Origin: Paraburkholderia dioscoreae
GTDB taxonomy: Bacteria > Pseudomonadota > Gammaproteobacteria > Burkholderiales > Burkholderiaceae
Assembly (NCBI RefSeq): GCF_902459535.1
Contig: NZ_LR699554.1
Span: forward strand, 186,001 to 250,000
DNA: 64,000 nt
Direction: 5' to 3'
Each line of letters starts with the position of its first letter. Position 1 is the stretch's first letter. Shown here in pieces: positions 8,660 through 24,803 of the stretch. Under the pieces are notes generated by a model, which was given only the letters and a program-made list of their open reading frames with translations, was not told where the DNA came from and did no database searches. The position numbers and the translations under genes are program-made.

Positions 8660-10866
8660 GGCGTATCAGGCTCCGAAGAAGCGTTGGAAGAAGGAACCGA
8701 GGCGGCCGCGGCGCGGCGCTCGCGATCGACCGCGAGCAGGCGGTCGCAGAAGGTGTCGTTCTGGAACAGTTCGTCGACCGGCAGCGTGACGCGGCGGCGC
8801 CAGTTCGGATGCTCGTCGATCGAGCCGGGCAAATTAGGCTGCTCGACCTGCGCGAGCAGATCCTCTAGCGGAAACGTCACTAGCGGGCCGGGCGTGGCGG
8901 CCACGAAAGCGAGCGCTTCGTCCACCGGCGCGCTGTCGGGCGGCGGCGCAGGGACGTCGTGCGCGGCCACGCCGGCCTGCTGGAACGCGTGCCACAGCAA
9001 TGCGCGATCTTTCGCGCGCTCTTCCTGGGCGGCTTCCTCTGGATCGCGGCCGTCGGCGCGCGCCATTGTCTGGCCGATCCGGTTGCGCCACGTGATGTCG
9101 CTGCCGCGCCACCAGCCGGCGACCGTCGGCAGATCGTGCGTGGTCGTGGTGCCGACCGCATTGCGGTCCCAGGCTTGGGGCGGCTTGAACCCCTTGCCGT
9201 CGTGCGCGCTTTCGAACCACAGCACGCGAATGCCGGCAATGCCGTGCTCTTCGAGCCGCTCGCGAAAACCGGGCGGCACGGTGCCGAGATCTTCGCCGAT
9301 CACGATTGCGCGGTGCCGCCACGATTCGAGCGCGATCAGACGCAGCAGGTCTTCGAGCGGATAGCGGAGATACGCGCCGTTACGTGCGCTTTCGCCTTCC
9401 GGCACGAGCCACAGCCGCCGCAAGCCGAGAATGTGATCGATGCGGATGCCGCCGGCATGCGCGAAGGCCGCGCGCAGCATGTCGATGAAGGCGGAGAAGC
9501 CCTGCATGCGCATGGCGCGCGGCGAGAACGTGGTAAGCCCCCATGCCTGGCCGGCCTGGTTGAACAGATCCGGTGGCGCGCCGACCGACACGCCTTGCAG
9601 CATGTCGTCGCGATACGACCATGCATGACTGCCGGCGCTATCGCAGCCGACCGCGAGGTCGGCGATCAGGCCGACCGCCATGCCGGCTTCGCGCGCCGCG
9701 TGCTGCGCGTGCGACAACCCCTTGGCGGCGAGCCATTGCAGAAACAGATGGAAATCGACCTCGTGACGATTGGCCTCGGCAAAAGCTTCGACTTCCGGGC
9801 TGCGCGGATCGCTCAGCGCTTCGGACCAGTTACGCCAATGTCCATTGCCGCCTTCTTGCGAGAGTTGCGCCGCCTGCAGCGCTTCGAAGCGCGCGTGATC
9901 TTCGAGCGCGCGTCCGGCCCGTTCGCAGAAGCCGTGAAATTCCAGCGCGCGCGGCGTGTTCTGCGCGCGTTCGTCCACACAGAACCGCTCGTACAGCGCG
10001 CGCAAAACCTTCAGCTTCAGGACGACCGCGCTCGGCCAGTCGATCAACGGCAGGTCTTCGAGTTTCGACCAGGCGTCGCCGGCCTGCGCGGCTTCGAGCG
10101 CGGCCTGGGCCACGTCCGTGCCGAACACGGCGGCGGGATCGATATGCGTGACGTTCAGCCACAAACGCGACGACGGCGAATATGGACTGAAGCGGTTCGG
10201 TTCCGCGCTGAACATCGCGTGAGTCGGGCTGACGGCGAGCGCGTGCGCGCCACGCTTCGCGCTTTCGACGGCGATCTGCGCAAGCGCCGAATAGTCGCCG
10301 ATGCCGCCGTCGCCGATGCGGCGCAAGCCGTACAACTGTGCGGCGATGCCCCACAGTGGCGGCGCGGCTTTGTCGCGGCCGGCGTCGTCATCTTGCAGCG
10401 TGCGCCACGCGTCGGCGGCGGTGTAGCAGCGCGGCGGCGCGACGGCGAGCGTCACGCGTTGCTCGTTGATCACGAGCGTGTGATAGCCGGGCTCGTCGAT
10501 CGGTGCAAGCAGGGCTTCCTCGCCTTTGGGCGCCGTGAACCGGCCGTCGATGATCGAGCCGCTTTCGAGCTCGATCCGGTAATGGCTGCCCGATCTGATC
10601 GCCGCAGCGGGCAGGGCGATGCCGCGGCCGACCTCCGCGGTCATCAGCGGCGGCAGTTTGCGGCCCGATAGTTCGGCCTCCAGCACGGCCGAACTCTGGC
10701 GGATTTGCGTCGCGTTACCGCACGGCAAACCCATCCGCTCGAGCAGCACGGCTAGCGTGTTCTCGGGCACATGTTGCGTCGTATGGTGCGCGTCCTGCCA
10801 CTCCACCTCGAAACCGGCGCGCGCGGCAAGATTGACGATGGTGTCGGTATGGCGTCGGGTAATCAC
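8656..10866 (-). CDS. malQ: 4-alpha-glucanotransferase (amylomaltase)
   Basis: GH77 enzyme of about 736 residues that disproportionates malto-oligosaccharides, adjusting chain lengths for TreY and GlgX products. Signatures: IRIDHILGLRRLWLVPEG, VIGEDLGTVPPGFRERL, TTHDLPTVAGWW. The open frame extends upstream to 11163, but that extension is inside treZ and reads as Arg/Ala-rich shadow. The GTG at 10866 is chosen because it overlaps the treZ stop as GTGA (10866-10863) and gives the plausible N-terminus MITRRHTDTIVNLAARAGFE. N-terminal about 130 residues form the beta-rich domain seen in proteobacterial MalQ. Confidence 0.93.
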   Translation of the reverse strand: MITRRHTDTIVNLAARAGFEVEWQDAHHTTQHVPENTLAVLLERMGLPCGNATQIRQSSAVLEAELSGRKLPPLMTAEVGRGIALPAAAIRSGSHYRIELESGSIIDGRFTAPKGEEALLAPIDEPGYHTLVINEQRVTLAVAPPRCYTAADAWRTLQDDDAGRDKAAPPLWGIAAQLYGLRRIGDGGIGDYSALAQIAVESAKRGAHALAVSPTHAMFSAEPNRFSPYSPSSRLWLNVTHIDPAAVFGTDVAQAALEAAQAGDAWSKLEDLPLIDWPSAVVLKLKVLRALYERFCVDERAQNTPRALEFHGFCERAGRALEDHARFEALQAAQLSQEGGNGHWRNWSEALSDPRSPEVEAFAEANRHEVDFHLFLQWLAAKGLSHAQHAAREAGMAVGLIADLAVGCDSAGSHAWSYRDDMLQGVSVGAPPDLFNQAGQAWGLTTFSPRAMRMQGFSAFIDMLRAAFAHAGGIRIDHILGLRRLWLVPEGESARNGAYLRYPLEDLLRLIALESWRHRAIVIGEDLGTVPPGFRERLEEHGIAGIRVLWFESAHDGKGFKPPQAWDRNAVGTTTTHDLPTVAGWWRGSDITWRNRIGQTMARADGRDPEEAAQEERAKDRALLWHAFQQAGVAAHDVPAPPPDSAPVDEALAFVAATPGPLVTFPLEDLLAQVEQPNLPGSIDEHPNWRRRVTLPVDELFQNDTFCDRLLAVDRERRAAAASVPSSNASSEPDTP

Positions 10867-12785
10867 GCGTGGCGCTCCTGTTGGCTGGCAATGCGCGCAT
10901 CGTGGTGGATGGCATAGTCGCTGACGTCGCCGGTCAGCCACGCGACGAACGCGTGCGCGGGCAACACCTTGACGTCGACCTGTTCGCGCACGCGCGGCGG
11001 CGTTTCGAAAATCACTTTGCCGGCCGGCAGGTCGGCCAGCGCGACGTTTTCTTTCGAGAGATTCAGCGCGATCGACAACGTCTCGCCGTCGGCAAGTTTC
11101 CAGCGGGCGATCAGCGCATTGGCATCGCCCCCGTTCGCGGCGCTCAGCACGGTTACGCCGCATGCCTTGCTGTGTTTCAGGCGCGGTGTGATCAGCTTCG
11201 CGCGTACGGTCAGCGCGGATTTGTAGAAGTGCATCCAGTCGAGTCGGTCTTTTGCTTCGTCGTCGGTGTGCTGCGACGTTTCATCCGGCGCGGGCGGCGA
11301 CGATGTCGCGAAGGTTTTCACGTCGTTCGGATCGGGAATCTGTGCGCGCCGTTTCTCGTCGCTGAACGATGAAAAACGCGCGAATTCACGGCGCCGGCCT
11401 TCGCGGACCGCGTCGGCGAGATCGCCCGTGTAGTCGGTGAAAAACAGGAACGGCTGCGTGGAGCCGTATTCCTCGCCCATGAAGAGCAGCGGGATTTGCG
11501 GCGACAGCAGAAGCAAACCGGTGGCGGCGCGCAGCGCTTCGTCCGAGGTCAGTTTGCGCAGGCGCTCGCCGAATGCGCGGTTGCCGATCTGGTCGTGGTT
11601 CTGCAGGAACATCACGAAAGAAGTCGGCGGTAAATGTGTGCTCGCTTCGCCGCGCGGCTTGCCGTCATGAATCGGCGACGGGTCGCCCTGATAGGCGAAG
11701 CCTTCCGATAGCACACGCGCGAGCCGGCGGATCGGCTGGTCCTCATATGCGTGGTAATAACCTTCCGTTTCGCCGGTCAGCAGCACGTGCAAGGTGTTGT
11801 GCGCGTCGTCGTTCCACTGCGCGTCGAAATGGGTTTCCAGCAGGTTCGCGCTGTTGTGTTCGTTTTCCAGCACCAGATGCACATGCCGGCCGTGCTGCAC
11901 TTTGGCGCGGATATGATCGGACAATTCGCGCAGCCAGGCATGATTGTCGATGGCGTGCACCGCGTCGAAACGCAGTCCGTCGATACGATATTCGTTGATC
12001 CAGTAAACCGCGTTGTCGGTAAAGAAATCGCTCACTTCACTGCGCTCGAAATCGATGGCTGGCCCCCACGGCGTATGCGTGCCTTCGCGGAAAAACGAGC
12101 GGGCGTACTCGTGCAGATAATTGCCGTCCGGTCCGAAGTGGTTATAGACCACGTCGAGAAATACCATGAGACCGAGACCATGCGCGGCGTCGATCAGCGC
12201 TTTCAGGTCTTCGGGGCGGCCGTACGCTGAGTCAGGCGCATACGGCAATACGCCGTCGTAGCCCCAATTGTGCGTGCCGGAAAAGTCGTTCAGCGGCATC
12301 AGTTCGATCGCGGTGACGCCGAGCGCGGCGAGCTCGGACAGGCGCTTCTGCACGCCCGCATAACCGCCCAAGGTGCCGACGTGCAATTCGTACAACACCG
12401 TTTCTTCCCACGGCCGGCCATGCCAGTTCGTCTGTTCCCAACGGTACGCGCGCGGATCGATGACTTCGCTCGGCCCGTGCACGTCCTGTGGCTGGAAGCG
12501 CGACGCCGGGTCGGGCACCGCACGCTCGCCATCCAGCCGGAAGCGATATAGCGTGCCCGCGCCGCTGTCGACGCTGGCTTCGAACCAGCCATTGCCGGCC
12601 GGCGTCATGTCGTGCGTGCCTTGCGCGGGTCCGTTCTCGATTTCCACCTGAACGTGCTTGCAGGACGGCGCCCAGAAGCGAAACCGCGTGCGCGGTTTCG
12701 CGGCCGTCGCGCCGATCAGTTGCGCGCCGAACGGCAAACAGTGCGCGTGATGATGCGCATGGGGATCAATTGGACTTTCGGACAT
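10863..12785 (-). CDS. treZ: malto-oligosyltrehalose trehalohydrolase
   Basis: 640-residue GH13 enzyme that cleaves maltooligosyltrehalose to free trehalose and a shortened glucan. An N-terminal CBM48-like sandwich (RFRFWAPSCKHVQVEIENG) precedes the barrel. Catalytic regions: FLDVVYNHFGPDGNYLHEYA, GLRFDAVHAIDNHAW (nucleophile Asp), HLVLENEHNSAN (Glu), FLQNHDQIGNRAFGERL. Starts with a His-rich N-terminal segment (PHAHHHAHCLPFGAQ). It overlaps malQ by 4 bases and is separated from glgX by a 120-base spacer. Works directly with TreY at the end of the operon. Confidence 0.96.
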   Translation of the reverse strand: MSESPIDPHAHHHAHCLPFGAQLIGATAAKPRTRFRFWAPSCKHVQVEIENGPAQGTHDMTPAGNGWFEASVDSGAGTLYRFRLDGERAVPDPASRFQPQDVHGPSEVIDPRAYRWEQTNWHGRPWEETVLYELHVGTLGGYAGVQKRLSELAALGVTAIELMPLNDFSGTHNWGYDGVLPYAPDSAYGRPEDLKALIDAAHGLGLMVFLDVVYNHFGPDGNYLHEYARSFFREGTHTPWGPAIDFERSEVSDFFTDNAVYWINEYRIDGLRFDAVHAIDNHAWLRELSDHIRAKVQHGRHVHLVLENEHNSANLLETHFDAQWNDDAHNTLHVLLTGETEGYYHAYEDQPIRRLARVLSEGFAYQGDPSPIHDGKPRGEASTHLPPTSFVMFLQNHDQIGNRAFGERLRKLTSDEALRAATGLLLLSPQIPLLFMGEEYGSTQPFLFFTDYTGDLADAVREGRRREFARFSSFSDEKRRAQIPDPNDVKTFATSSPPAPDETSQHTDDEAKDRLDWMHFYKSALTVRAKLITPRLKHSKACGVTVLSAANGGDANALIARWKLADGETLSIALNLSKENVALADLPAGKVIFETPPRVREQVDVKVLPAHAFVAWLTGDVSDYAIHHDARIASQQERHA

Positions 12786-12861
12786 GATTCGTCACCATTC
12801 AGTTTTACTTTCGAGCCGCCTTTAACGCGCCGATCGCACCTGTGATACCTCGCGCGTAACC

Positions 12862-12873
12862 GGGCGGCCGCCC
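12862..12873. repeat. GC palindrome in the glgX-treZ spacer
   Basis: GGGCGGCCGCCC is a perfect 12-base palindrome about midway in the 120-base spacer between glgX and treZ. No loop, so a simple RNA hairpin is not implied; a NotI-like GC palindrome can also occur by chance at this GC content. Confidence 0.35.
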
Positions 12874-12905
12874 TGACTGTTCCCGCTTCTCGGCGCCGCC
12901 GCCGT

Positions 12906-15125
12906 CTAGGTGGTCGGCGACGCGTCGCTCGTGGGCGCATGCGCACCCGGATCGGGCGGAAGCGCCGTCAGGAGCCGCGGCCCATGCTGTGGGCCGGGCT
13001 TCCAGCCTGCCTGCCAGTCTGCTTCGCCTACCGGCCGCGCGGCCAGCATCACGAGGCTGTGCGCGGCCACTTCGATCTCCGCGACCGCCAGCCGATGCGG
13101 TGCGTTCTCCGGTTCAGCAGTGTCTAACAGCACATGCCATTCCAGATGCGGTGCGGGAGGCGTAAACCGCAGTGTTTTCTCGTTGGCGTTGAGCATCATC
13201 AACAATACTTCTGTTTCGCCGTTCAAGCCTGGGCCGGCGCGGCGCAATGTGAACGCACGGCCTTCGGGATCCTGCCAGGCTTCGATGGTGAGCGGGTCGC
13301 CCCGTTCGTCGAACCAGCCCACATCGAACAGGCCGGGCAACACTTCACGATCGCCGAACAGAAAACGCGTTTCGCGCAGCAGCGGATGTTGCTTGCGCAA
13401 CGCGATCACACGCGCGACGAATTCGGTCATCTGCCGACCGTCCGGCGATTCCGCGCGCTCCCAGTCGAGCCACGACAGTTCGTTGTCCTGGCAGTACGCA
13501 TTGTTGTTGCCGTGCTGCGTGCGCAGCGATTCGTCGCCGGCCAGCACCATCGGCGTGCCGAGCGCCATCAGCAGCGTGGCGATCAGCGAGCGGGCCACGC
13601 GTTTACGGGTGGCGAGAATCGCCGGGTCGTCGCTCTCGCCTTCGGCGCCCCAGTTGCGGCTGCAGTTTTCGTTGTGGCCGTCGTTGTTGTCTTCGCGATT
13701 GGCTTCGTTGTGCTTCTGCTCGTAGGCGGTGACGTCGGCCAACGTGAAACCGTCATGCGACGTGACAAAATTGACCGATGCCCACGGCTTTCTGAAGCGG
13801 CGGTTGAACAGATCGGCCGAGCCGGTCAGACGCGCGGCGAGATCGGGCCGCAAGCCGGCGTCGCCGCGCCAGAAACGGCGCACGGTGTCGCGGAAACGGT
13901 CGTTCCATTCGCCGAAGCCCGGCGGATGATTGCCGAGCTGATAACCACCCGGCCCGATATCCCACGGCTCGGAAATCAGCTTGCGTTGCGACAGGATCGG
14001 ATCCTGGCGCAACGCGTCGAAGAAACCGGAGCCGGGATCGAAGCCGTGTTGCTCGCGACCGAGCGTGACGCCGAGATCGAAACGGAAGCCGTCGATATTG
14101 AATGCCGTCGACCAGTAGCGTAGCGAATCCATCACCATTTGCAGCACGCGTGGATGCGGCAGATTCACGGTGTTGCCGCAACCGGTGTCGTTGATATGGT
14201 GACGTTCGTCGCCGGGAATCAGGCGGTAATAGCTGGCGTTGTCAAGGCCGCGCCACGACACCGTCGGGCCCATCTCGTTGCCTTCGCAGGTGTGGTTGTA
14301 GACCACGTCGAGAATGACCTCGATGCCGGCCGCGTGCAACTGGCGCACGGCAATGCGCATTTCGTCGAGCCGGTGCGTGCTGAGGTAGGACGGTTCCGGC
14401 GCGAAAAATGCCGCCGAGTTGTAGCCCCAGTAGTTGCGCAGGCCACGCTCCACCAGAAAGCGATCGTTGAGAAACGCGTGCACGGGCAGCAATTCGACCG
14501 CGGTCACGCCGAGTTTCAGCAGATGGTCGATGAATTCCGGCGAAGCCAGCGCCGCGAACGTGCCGCGTTCGTGCTGGCGCAAATCGGCGCGCAACATCGA
14601 GGCGCCGCGCACATGCGTTTCGTAGACGATGGTTTCGCCCCACGGCACATTCGGCCGCTTGTCGTGCGACCAGTCGAACGCTTCGTCGATCACCACGCAT
14701 TTCGGCATGGCGGGCGCCGAATCGCGCCGGTCGACGGAAAGGTCCGCGCGATTCGAATGCACGCGGTAACCGAATAGCGCATCCGACCAGCGAAACTGTC
14801 CGACCAGCTTGCGCGCGTAGGGATCGAGCAGCAGCTTGTGCGGATTGAAGCGATGCCCATGCTGCGGCTGATACGGCCCGTGCGCGCGAAACCCGTAGGC
14901 AGTGCCGGGATGCGCGTTGGGCAGGTAGCCGTGCCAGACTTCGTCGGTGCATTCGGGCAGCGTGTAACGGCGCAACTCCTTGCGCCCGGTGGGATCGAAC
15001 AGGCAAAGCTCGATTTTTTGCGCGTTCGCCGAGAACACCGCAAAGTTGACGCCGAGGCCATCCCAACTGGCGCCGAGCGGATAGGGCGAGCCGGCAAGAA
15101 GCCGGTCGGGCATTGCATGCGACAT
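12906..15125 (-). CDS. glgX: glycogen debranching enzyme (isoamylase type)
   Basis: 739-residue GH13 debranching enzyme that hydrolyses alpha-1,6 branches of glycogen or the GlgE-made glucan, feeding linear chains to MalQ, TreY and TreZ. N-terminal CBM48 region (YPLGASWDGLGVNFAVFSANA), then EVILDVVYNHTCEGNEMGP, GFRFDLGVTLGREQHGFD (nucleophile), LISEPWDIGPGGYQLGN (Glu), FVTSHDGFTLADVTAYEQKH and the GlgX-typical DNNDGHNENCSRNWG loop. Separate from both neighbours: 106 bases after glgB (with a hairpin) and 120 bases before treZ, so it is not translationally coupled like the rest. Confidence 0.96.
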   Translation of the reverse strand: MSHAMPDRLLAGSPYPLGASWDGLGVNFAVFSANAQKIELCLFDPTGRKELRRYTLPECTDEVWHGYLPNAHPGTAYGFRAHGPYQPQHGHRFNPHKLLLDPYARKLVGQFRWSDALFGYRVHSNRADLSVDRRDSAPAMPKCVVIDEAFDWSHDKRPNVPWGETIVYETHVRGASMLRADLRQHERGTFAALASPEFIDHLLKLGVTAVELLPVHAFLNDRFLVERGLRNYWGYNSAAFFAPEPSYLSTHRLDEMRIAVRQLHAAGIEVILDVVYNHTCEGNEMGPTVSWRGLDNASYYRLIPGDERHHINDTGCGNTVNLPHPRVLQMVMDSLRYWSTAFNIDGFRFDLGVTLGREQHGFDPGSGFFDALRQDPILSQRKLISEPWDIGPGGYQLGNHPPGFGEWNDRFRDTVRRFWRGDAGLRPDLAARLTGSADLFNRRFRKPWASVNFVTSHDGFTLADVTAYEQKHNEANREDNNDGHNENCSRNWGAEGESDDPAILATRKRVARSLIATLLMALGTPMVLAGDESLRTQHGNNNAYCQDNELSWLDWERAESPDGRQMTEFVARVIALRKQHPLLRETRFLFGDREVLPGLFDVGWFDERGDPLTIEAWQDPEGRAFTLRRAGPGLNGETEVLLMMLNANEKTLRFTPPAPHLEWHVLLDTAEPENAPHRLAVAEIEVAAHSLVMLAARPVGEADWQAGWKPGPQHGPRLLTALPPDPGAHAPTSDASPTT

Positions 15126-15176
15126 GATTCCCCTTCCTGTTCTGATTGTTGAACGCTATCGTGGGTCTTCATGCAA

Positions 15177-15215
15177 CGAGCGCGCGGCGCGAAAATGACG
15201 CACGCCGCGCGCTCG
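15177..15215 (-). terminator. intercistronic hairpin between glgB and glgX
   Basis: Perfect 13-bp stem, CGAGCGCGCGGCG (15177-15189) and CGCCGCGCGCTCG (15203-15215), with a 13-base loop, starting 16 bases after the glgB stop. No U-run follows in the minus direction (TTGCATGAAGACC), so it is more likely a partial terminator, processing or mRNA-stability element than a full stop. Confidence 0.6.
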
Positions 15216-15231
15216 CCTTACTGCACCTGCG

Positions 15232-20895
<5,664 letters not shown>

Positions 20896-20899
<4 letters not shown>

Positions 20900-23800
20900 G
20901 TCGCACCTTCCGTGGGGGTTGGGTTGCCAGCGTCTGCGTGATAGTCGCTGTCGGCTTCATCCGGCCGTTCGGCGGGCAAGCCGCCGAACGGCGCGATGCG
21001 CCAGATCGAGAACGGCTGGCCCGACCCTAGCTGGACATGCTGCCAGCGGCCGTGCCATTCGAAGCGCGCGCCGGTCATCTGATCGGTGACTTCCAGCGGG
21101 CCATGATCGTGCAGATTCCATTTCTGGAAAGTCTCCCACGACAATTCGATATCCGCGCCCTGTTCGTTGAACGGGTCGAGATTGATCGCGACGACGATCA
21201 CGTTGTCGCGCGATTCGGTCGCCTTCTCGAAGCACAGGATGTTGTCGTTGTGCGCGGGCAGGAACGTCAGGCCGAGATGCGTTTGCAGCGCCGGGTTCGC
21301 ACGGCGGATCCGGTTCAGCGCACTGATTTCGCCGACAATGTTGCCGGGCCGGTTCCAGTCCCACGCGCGCAACTGGTACTTCTCGGAGTCGAGATATTCC
21401 TCGCTGTTCGGCAGCGCGGCGGCTTCGCATAGCTCGAAACCGCAATACACACCCCACAAACCGGCCAGCGTGGAAGCGAGTGCCGCGCGAATCAGAAAGC
21501 CCGTGCGTCCCTGCGATTGCAAATGCCGCGGGTTGATATCCGGTGTATTGACGAAGAAATTCGGCCGGTACGAATCACGCGCACCGGTTTGCGTGAGCTC
21601 GGTCATGTACTCGATGAAATCGCGCTTGGATTCCCGCCACGTGAAGTACGTGTACGACTGCGAGAAGCCGATCTTGCCGAGCCGGTTCATCATGCGCGGC
21701 CGCGTGAAGGCTTCGGCGAGGAAGATCGTGTCGGGATAGCGCGCGCGCACGTCGCCGATCACCCACTCCCAGAACGGCAGCGGTTTGGTGTGCGGGTTGT
21801 CGATGCGGAAAATATGTACGCCCGCTTCGATCCAGAACAGGAACACGTCGCGCAACGCGAGCCATAAATCCGGCTTGGCGTCGTGCGCATAGAAGTCCGG
21901 GTTGACGATGTCCTGATACTTCTTCGGCGGATTTTCCGCGTAACGCAGTGTGCCGTCGGGGCGCCATGCGAACCACGTCGGGTGCTCCTTGAGCCACGGG
22001 TGATCCGGCGAGCATTGCACCGCGAAGTCGAGCGCGATTTCGAGGCCGTGCTCATGCGCGGCGGCGAGCATCGCCTTGAAGTCGTCTAACGTGCCCAACT
22101 GCGGATGCACGGCCGTGTGGCCGCCTTCCACTCCGCCGATCGCATACGGGCTGCCGACGTCGCCCGGCTGCGCGTTCAGCGTGTTGTTGCGGCCTTTGCG
22201 ATTCGCCACACCGATCGGGTGAATCGGCGGGAAATACAGCACGTCGAAACCCATGTCGCGAATGCGCGGCAGTTTCTTCATAACATCGGCGAAGGTACCA
22301 TGGCGCGATTCGTCGTCGCTCATGGAACGCGGGAAGATCTCGTACCAGCTCGCGAAGCGCGCCGCGGTGCGGTCCGCATCGATCTTGTAGATGACCGGGT
22401 CGCGGCTGAGGAACGGCCGGTGGCGCGCGGCGGTCATCGCCTTGGCCGTGGTCGGCGCGAGCAGCAGCGCGAGCTTCGTTTCAGCGTCCGCCTTGGTGAA
22501 TTCCTTGACGATATGTTCGAGCGGCGCGGTGACCGCGCCTTCCGAGGTTTCCACTTCGGCGAGCACCAGCGCGAACAGATGCGCGGCTTCGTCGAGTTCG
22601 AGTTCGACGGTTTGTCCCGCCTTCAGCTTCTTCTGAATATGTTCGACCAGCGAAGCGAAGTCGTCGCGCCATGCGATCACCGTGAATTCGTGACGGCCCA
22701 GGCGTTCGAGCGGAATGCGCGCTTTCCAGATATCGAGGCCGGCGGGTTGGGCCGGCGTCATCGGCACTTCGTGCCAGGCGGTTTCGTCGGCGGCGCGCCA
22801 GATTACTGCGGCGGCAATCTTGTCGTGACCTTCGGCGAAAATCGCGGCGGTGATTTCAGCGCGTTCGCCCACGGTGCGCTTGGCGGCGAAGCGGCCGTTG
22901 TCGACCGAGGGCGTCACGCTCTCGATCGCCACGCGCGGCGCGTTGATCGCTTCGAGCACGGTCTTGCGGCCGCTGCGCTTGCTGTTCGCTTTGTCGATGG
23001 GCGGGGCGAGACGGATCGGCTTCTCCGTGACCGCGCGGAACAGGCGGACCGCGCCCGGCGCGAGCGTGAACGGCGTGAGCGTGGCGGGCGAAGCGCTGGC
23101 GGGCGCGTCGAGCGGCACAAAGCGCGTGAAGTTACCCGGCACGCCTGCGAGGAAGCGCGCGGGATCGACGCGCAGCGGCGCCCCGAGTTCGGGATTGATC
23201 GCGATCAGGATCGACTCATCGGCGTCGCGCAGGTCGGGCTGGTCGGCGCGCAGCAATATCGCCGCCGGTGCGCCGGGCCCGCTCAGCGGACGCAATTCGC
23301 CGTTGGCGTGCAGCGTTTTGGTATTGCGCGCCACGTGGTTCGCGTGCGTGATGCGTTCCGATAGATCGAATTGTTTGGCCTGGGCAGCGACGGCGAACTG
23401 CGAAGCATCGCCGCGCGTTTGCGACATCGGCTCGGTGATGCCGTATTCAAAGCCCATCGGCATCATCCAGCCGGTGCCGATCGCCACCGACGCGAACAGC
23501 GCGCGCCGGTAAGCCCGCTCGACGATGGCCGCGTCGTGCGCATCGCTCAACTCAGCGGCGAGGCGCGTGCCGTAGGGCGCTTCGGGAAACGCGACGGGCG
23601 CGCCGATGCGCGCGAGCGCGGCGTGTTCCTCCACCATCCAGCTCGAGCGGAAGTCCCACCAGCGCACCGACGAAAACACACTGTCGAAACCCGCGCCTTC
23701 GAGGCCGCGCAGATCCTCGCGGGCCAGGCCGGGCGTGGCGGCGAGAAAACGCACCTCGGGATGCTTCGCGCGAACCGCATCGCCCAATTGGCGCCAGACG

Positions 23801-24336
23801 GCGCCCGGCACGCGATGCGGTGAATCGAACCGGAAGCCGCCCACGCCGGCGTCGGCGAGCGCCAGCAACTGCTGCGTCCACCAGCCGACCAATGCAGCGC
23901 TGCTGCCGGGGTCGTTGAAGTTCGCATACGCGACGTTGTCCTCGCGATGCACATGGCGCGGGTCGAGCCGCGCCTCTTCAGACTCGAACGGGTGGAACCA
24001 GTCGGCATGTTCGGCGTATAGCGCGCCATCGGCGGCCATCCGGTCGATCACCAGATCGGCCAGCAAGGTCAGGCCGTTCTGGGCGGCGGCGTTCGCGAGC
24101 GTGCGAATCGCCTCGGTGGCGGGCTGTTGGGCCTCGAATACCGGATGCAGACGCGCGTGGTTGCCCACCACCTGTCCGTGGCCGGCCTGTCCAGGCTCGA
24201 AGAGGCTGCCGATCAACGCATGATCGAAGCCCAGCGCGGCTGCATGTGCGAACTGCGCAGGCCACGCATCGAGCGGCCCAACCAGAAGTGAATGAAAAAA
24301 GTAGATCCGCGGCGCGTACCCGTTCGGAGATTCCAT
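20896..24336 (-). CDS. glgE: maltose-1-phosphate maltosyltransferase with extra N-terminal GH13-like domain
   Basis: 1146 residues; the usual GlgE is about 660-700. Residues about 467-1146 are the normal enzyme, which adds maltosyl units from maltose 1-phosphate to alpha-glucan: PRVAIESVTPSVDNGRF, FPRSMSDD, FPPIHPIGVANRKGRNN, nucleophile D846 in HIFRIDNPHT, acid/base E875 in IFLAEAFTRP, and NTPDINP with D933. Residues about 8-440 are a second GH13-like domain similar to the catalytic one: DAGVGGFRFDSPHR (D171) and VRFLAATPGL, where the acid/base position is Ala200. It is therefore probably inactive as a transferase. First gene of the operon; GGAA lies 7 bases before the ATG. Confidence 0.94.
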
Positions 24337-24803
24337 CGGTCGTTTCCAGATTCGTCCTGCTGCGGTGTGGATGCAATTGGCATGCGATCACAGCGCTCAT
24401 TGGGCTTCCAGAGCCGGATACCGCGCGATGCATGAAGCGAAGGCGCGTACTGGTCAATGTAGTGCAAAGATCGTCACGCCGCTGGCCAGTAAGAGGTGCT
24501 TTGACGCCAGGCGTCGATTGCACGGGCCGGCCAGATCGATTCGGAAGAGGCAGCAAACGCTGTGCCAGTGAGGCGCGGAAACAGCGATGGACGGGGTGGG
24601 AGAGCGTCGTGCAGTACGCTTGGCAGGAAGATGCGACGGCAGGCGCGAGCGGCTGGCGCGCGGCCGTGAACGGTCGCTGTATGTAAAACGGGCGGCGCCG
24701 CCCGGGATTTACATGCGGTGCGTTACGGGCGGCGCGAGGACCGCAAAAGGCGGAGTTTTATACGGCAGCGGCGTCGGCAAGCAGCGCGCTCGTGCCGGCA
24801 GCT
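24337..24803. other. 467-base intergenic region between glgE and the DUF1345 gene
   Basis: No supported gene. It must contain the promoter of the glgE operon; DUF1345 ends here, so only the operon start faces it. The one structure I see is the palindrome at 24681-24714, listed separately. No clear -35/-10 pair was found on the minus strand. Confidence 0.6.
24681..24714. repeat. 34-base near-perfect inverted repeat
   Basis: ATGTAAAACGGGCGGC pairs with GCCGCCCGGGATTTACAT around the centre GGC|GCC, with one or two mismatched bases inside the arms. Located about 90 bases after the DUF1345 stop and about 345 bases upstream of glgE. It could end the DUF1345 transcript, or be a dyad operator for the glgE operon; neither has a U-run or known factor to support it. 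Confidence 0.55.

Noticed and set aside
8959..10671. 570-residue open frame antisense to malQ
   Set aside because: High GC and third-position bias create long antisense frames; composition is Arg/Ala/His-rich without a known domain, and malQ on the other strand is certain.
10867..11163. 99-residue N-terminal extension of malQ inside treZ
   Set aside because: Arg-rich sequence without family similarity; the GTG at 10866 overlapping the treZ stop is the better start.
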